Part shown: in pieces, positions 61,262-64,000 of the stretch
Layout of the letters: every line of letters starts with the position of its first letter
Position numbering within the stretch: position 1 is the stretch's first letter
NCBI GenBank assembly: GCA_934646185.1
Contig: CAKUEH010000012.1
Coordinates: forward strand, 1 to 64,000
Source of the DNA: an uncultured Oscillospiraceae bacterium
Lineage (GTDB): Bacteria; Bacillota; Clostridia; Oscillospirales; Oscillospiraceae
Length of the DNA: 64,000 nt
Direction of reading: 5' to 3'
Notes under the pieces: generated by a model
The model's input: only the letters and a program-made list of their open reading frames with translations
Database searches by the model: none
Told to the model about the DNA's origin: nothing
Position numbers and translations under genes: made by a program

Positions 61262-61500
61262 TAGGGGCGGACGACTCTGTCCGCCTGCAGAATGCAGCGC
61301 TTTTTTACGAAAATTTACGGCAAAATCGCACGCACCTAAGCCTCCCCTTGTCATGCCCCGCATGATAAGGGGAGGTGGCATTTGCGAAGCAAATGACGGA
61401 GGGGATTTGCAGCAAGTTTCAGAGCGCTTCGAAATTTGCTGCATTCGAATCCTCTCAGTCAGCTTCGCTGACAGCTCCCCTTGAGCCCAAGGGGAGCCTT
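61262..61500. repeat. Composite repeat: AGGGGCGGACGACTCTGTCC element and family A long variant (61338-61500)
   Basis: The left part (about 61262-61286) is shared with 24363-24382. The family A copy is inverted relative to 54001 and 42337: CCTCCCCTTGTCATGCCCCG hairpin first, CATTTGCGAAGCAAATG, GCATTCGAATCC, then GTCAGCTTCGCTGAC and the GCTCCCCTTGAGCCCAAGGG hairpin. No gene lies in 61222-61562. Confidence 0.87.
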
Positions 61501-61562
61501 GGGCGCTCCCGCGCCAGTGCGTCGCAAAAGCAAGCTTCAAATTTTGCGGTGTACTGCCCGTA

Positions 61563-61727
61563 TTATTCGGCTTTCTTCGTCTTTAGAAGCTGTTTGAAAA
61601 GGCAAAGGAGCGCTGCGGTTGAAAAAATTTTGAGCAGAAGCGTGTTTTGCCCGCGGAGCAGAATAATCAGCAGAATGGTTATGACAAGCACAAGAATGAT
61701 TGCTGCAATGATGATAGCTCTGTTCAT
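61563..61727 (-). CDS. Small hydrophobic membrane protein
   Basis: 54 residues beginning MNRAIIIAAIILVLVITILL and ending LKTKKAE: one long membrane helix (about 4-24), a short polar turn RGQNT, a second amphipathic or membrane helix (LLLKIFSTAALLCLFKQLL) and a basic tail. AGGAGG lies 12 bases upstream, and GGGGAC closer. A consensus-like promoter sits at 61772-61800. No family recognised; it could be a small membrane regulator or a toxin-like peptide, but no antisense RNA was found. Confidence 0.65.
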   Translation of the reverse strand: MNRAIIIAAIILVLVITILLIILLRGQNTLLLKIFSTAALLCLFKQLLKTKKAE

Positions 61728-61771
61728 ATGTCCCCTGATTGCCTCCTGTTCATCCTGATTTTTACTTTCTC

Positions 61772-61800
61772 ATTGTAACATTGAGCTGCAGGGAAGTCAA
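61772..61800 (-). promoter_or_regulatory. Promoter of the small hydrophobic protein gene
   Basis: Minus strand: -35 TTGACT (61795-61800), 17-base spacer, extended -10 TGTTACAAT (hexamer 61772-61777). Confidence 0.8.
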
Positions 61801-61844
61801 TTTACCTATGACGGCTTTGGATATTTTGTTTTTTGATGTATAAA

Positions 61845-61874
61845 AACCGGCGCATCCGTCTGGATGCGCCGGTT
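61845..61874 (-). terminator. Hairpin with minus-strand T run upstream of the rpoB promoter
   Basis: AACCGGCGCATCC / GGATGCGCCGGTT perfect 13-bp stem with a 4-base loop; the T run (GGTTTTTAT) follows on the minus strand. It may insulate the small gene from antisense transcription. Confidence 0.7.
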
Positions 61875-61912
61875 GTCAACAGAAAATAATTCACAAAAAT
61901 AGGCCGGACGAA

Positions 61913-61941
61913 TTGACATTCCGGACAAAAGCTGATAGAAT
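61913..61941 (+). promoter_or_regulatory. Promoter of rpoB
   Basis: -35 TTGACA (61913-61918), 17-base spacer, -10 TAGAAT (61936-61941). Leader of about 155 bases with no recognised L10-binding structure. Confidence 0.82.
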
Positions 61942-62101
61942 GTAAGTCCATAATGCCTGCGTAGGGCCATTCGCAATTTTCACCACTATCTGTTGTGATT
62001 ATAGCACCGCAAGCCCCTGTGCGCAAGCGGAAATGGGAAGAAATAAACAACGCAACCAGGCGTGTCATAAGACAACTACAGAAAGGCTGTGATGACTTTA
62101 C

Positions 62102-64000
62102 ATGGCGATCACAAAGGATGTCATGATGGGCAAGACGCTCCGCAAGAGCTTTGCCAAACAGGAGCAGATCCTGGAGCTGCCGAACATGCTCAAGATCCAG
62201 AAGGATTCCTATGAGTGGTTCCTGCGCGAGGGTCTGCGCGAGGTGTTCCGCGACGTCGATACCATTACCGACTATACCGGCAATCTCGAGCTGAGCTTCC
62301 TCGATTACTCCATGAACGAGCCGCCCAAGTACTCCGTGGACGAGTGCAAGGAGCGCGACGCAACGTACGCCAAGCCCATCAAGGTTCGCGTGCGCCTGCA
62401 CAACAAGGAGACCGACGAAATCAAGGAGCAGGAGATCTTCATGGGCGACTTCCCGCTCATGACCAACGGCGGCACCTTCGTCATCAACGGCGCAGAGCGC
62501 GTCATCGTCTCCCAGATCGTCAGAAGCCCCGGCGTCTACTTCGGCGACGAGGTCGACAAGACCGACCAGCACATCTACTCCGCGACGGTCATCCCGTACC
62601 GCGGCGCCTGGCTGGAATACGAGACGGATTTCAACAACGTCTTCTGGGTCCGCATCGACAAAAACCGCAAGCTGCCCATCACGTGCCTCATCCGAGCCCT
62701 CGGTGTGGCGACCGACGGCCAGATCACCGAAATGTTCGGCGAAGATCCGCTTATCAAGGCGACCATGGACAAGGATCCGTGCAAGACGCGCGAGGAATCC
62801 CTGCTTGAAATTTACCGCCGCCTGCGTCCGGGCGAGCCGCCCACAGTCGAAAGCTCCGAGAGCTATCTCGAGGCGCTGTTCTTCGACGCGCGCCGCTATG
62901 ACGTGAGCAAGGTCGGCCGCTATAAGTTCAACAAGAAGCTCGACATCTGGAGCCGTCTGAACGGCCAGACGCTGGCCCAGCCCGTGACCGACCCCATGAC
63001 CGGCGAGATCATCGCCATGAACGGCGAGACGATCAACCGCGCCAAGGCGCACGAGATCTCCAGCCGCGGCGTCAGCCGCGCCGTGATCGACGTGAACGGC
63101 CGCGAGGTCGTCGTGTTCTCCAACGGCATGGTCGACATGGCGAAATTCGTCGACTTTGACCCGGCGCAGTACGGCATCAAGGAAAAGGTCTCGTTCAGCG
63201 TCCTGCGCGAAATGCTCGAGACCGTTCCCGCCGACGGCTGGGAAGAGGCTATCGAGGCCCGCCGCAGCGACCTCATCCCGATGCACATCACGAGAGACGA
63301 TATCCTCGCCTCCATCAACTACCTGTGCTGCATGGTGCAGGGCGCGGGCACGAAGGACGATATCGACCATCTTGGCAACCGCCGTCTGCGCTGCGTGGGC
63401 GAGCTGCTGCAGAACCAGTTCCGCGTCGGCTTCACCCGCCTCGAGCGCGTCATCCGCGAGCGCATGACCGTGCAGGATCTCGACGTTGTCACGCCGCAGA
63501 GCCTCATCAACATCCGGCCTGTCACGGCGGTCATCAAGGAGTTCTTCGGCTCCTCCCCGCTGTCGCAGTTCATGGATCAGAACAACCCGCTGGCAGAGCT
63601 GACGCACAAGCGCCGTCTGTCCGCCCTCGGCCCCGGCGGTCTGTCGCGTGAGCGCGCGTCCTTCGACGTCCGAGACATCCACTATACCCACTATGGCCGT
63701 ATGTGCCCGATCGAGACGCCTGAAGGCCCGAACATCGGCCTGATCAACTATCTGGCGTCCTACGCCAAGATCAACGAATACGGCTTCATCGAAGCGCCGT
63801 TCCGCAAGGTCGACAAGGCGACCGGCAAGGTCACGGACGTGGTCGAATACATGACCGCCGACGTCGAAGACGACTATTACGTCGCGCAGGCCGCCGAGCC
63901 TCTGGATGAGGAAGGCCGCTTCCAGAACGCGCGCGTCATCTGCCGCCACCGCGACGAGATCATCTCCGTCGAGCGCGAGCTGATCGACTACGTTGACGTC
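62102..64000 (+). CDS. rpoB: RNA polymerase beta subunit, N-terminal part (runs off window)
   Basis: 633 codons are present from the ATG at 62102 with no stop at the window end. The N-terminus reads MAITKDVMMGKTLRKSFAKQ, then the protrusion and lobe domains. The rifampicin-binding cluster is intact and of susceptible type: SPLSQFMDQNNPLAELTHKR then LSALGPGGLSRERA, with the Asp, His and Ser equivalent to E. coli 516, 526 and 531. The downstream TPEGPNIGLINYLA fork motif is also there. No rplJ/rplL lies upstream; the gene has its own promoter. The ribosome site (GAAAGG) is weak and far from the ATG. Confidence 0.97.
   Translation, partial: MAITKDVMMGKTLRKSFAKQEQILELPNMLKIQKDSYEWFLREGLREVFRDVDTITDYTGNLELSFLDYSMNEPPKYSVDECKERDATYAKPIKVRVRLHNKETDEIKEQEIFMGDFPLMTNGGTFVINGAERVIVSQIVRSPGVYFGDEVDKTDQHIYSATVIPYRGAWLEYETDFNNVFWVRIDKNRKLPITCLIRALGVATDGQITEMFGEDPLIKATMDKDPCKTREESLLEIYRRLRPGEPPTVESSESYLEALFFDARRYDVSKVGRYKFNKKLDIWSRLNGQTLAQPVTDPMTGEIIAMNGETINRAKAHEISSRGVSRAVIDVNGREVVVFSNGMVDMAKFVDFDPAQYGIKEKVSFSVLREMLETVPADGWEEAIEARRSDLIPMHITRDDILASINYLCCMVQGAGTKDDIDHLGNRRLRCVGELLQNQFRVGFTRLERVIRERMTVQDLDVVTPQSLINIRPVTAVIKEFFGSSPLSQFMDQNNPLAELTHKRRLSALGPGGLSRERASFDVRDIHYTHYGRMCPIETPEGPNIGLINYLASYAKINEYGFIEAPFRKVDKATGKVTDVVEYMTADVEDDYYVAQAAEPLDEEGRFQNARVICRHRDEIISVERELIDYVDV

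Overview
The window reads as a chromosome segment of a GC-rich anaerobic Clostridia member, most likely Oscillospiraceae-like. This is inferred from the dgt-dnaG-rpoD order, a large Bacillus-type SRP RNA, DUF1540, CD1247-type, DUF5058 and XpaC/TelA proteins, AGGAGG-type ribosome binding sites and recurring multi-hairpin intergenic repeats. No tRNA, rRNA, CRISPR array, prophage or transposase was seen.

Layout. 1-6.7 kb (minus): 5' part of the SRP RNA, acpP, dnaG-rpoD, dgt, an IMPACT-family protein and hflX. 6.8-9.1 kb (minus): rpmE, then a GntR/YtrA-regulated ABC transporter with a clear palindromic operator. 9.2-17.6 kb: tmcAL divergent from ackA, a TraX-like membrane protein, an operon of a small membrane protein, recD2, comF and mreB, and a DUF554 protein. 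17.8-24.3 kb (plus): a membrane-anchored DUF4015 glycosidase-like protein, a compact type I toxin-antitoxin locus, and a 1341-residue secreted protein with Ig-like and SLH domains. 24.6-29.2 kb: a three-subunit molybdenum hydroxylase operon (xdhABC-like) divergent from a MocA-like cytidylyltransferase. 29.2-35.0 kb: DUF2207 and DUF1540 proteins, an XpaC-TelA-TPM operon, and rpe with a consensus promoter and a long GC-rich leader. 35.5-42.3 kb: a Y-family polymerase, an AT-richer GNAT gene, a DUF5058-partner-M20 peptidase operon and a MATE transporter. 42.5-50.1 kb (minus): a four-gene ABC operon, namely a MacB-like ATPase with an FtsX permease carrying a very long coiled coil, plus a heterodimeric exporter pair. 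50.5-61.2 kb: an AAA-CYTH fusion, HAD phosphatases, an SH3 protein, a cupin, prfC, yqeG, an Xaa-Pro peptidase, efp, a CD1247-type zinc protein and an XRE/zinc-ribbon regulator. 61.5-64 kb: an unlisted small hydrophobic protein and the 5' part of rpoB from its own promoter.

The most unusual structure is the 19.64-19.97 kb locus. A 27-residue hydrophobic peptide gene is flanked by two convergent, sequence-related promoters in inverted orientation, so that toxin mRNA and antisense RNA should start with almost the same sequence and share a bidirectional terminator. The toxin Shine-Dalgarno lies in a predicted hairpin. Second is an AUG-UAG start-stop element with a strong Shine-Dalgarno just upstream of prfC (release factor 3).

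Two families of short intergenic repeats recur: a 160-bp three-hairpin element (five copies) and a 105-bp palindromic element (three copies). They are sometimes joined together, which suggests repeat-mediated insertion or recombination.
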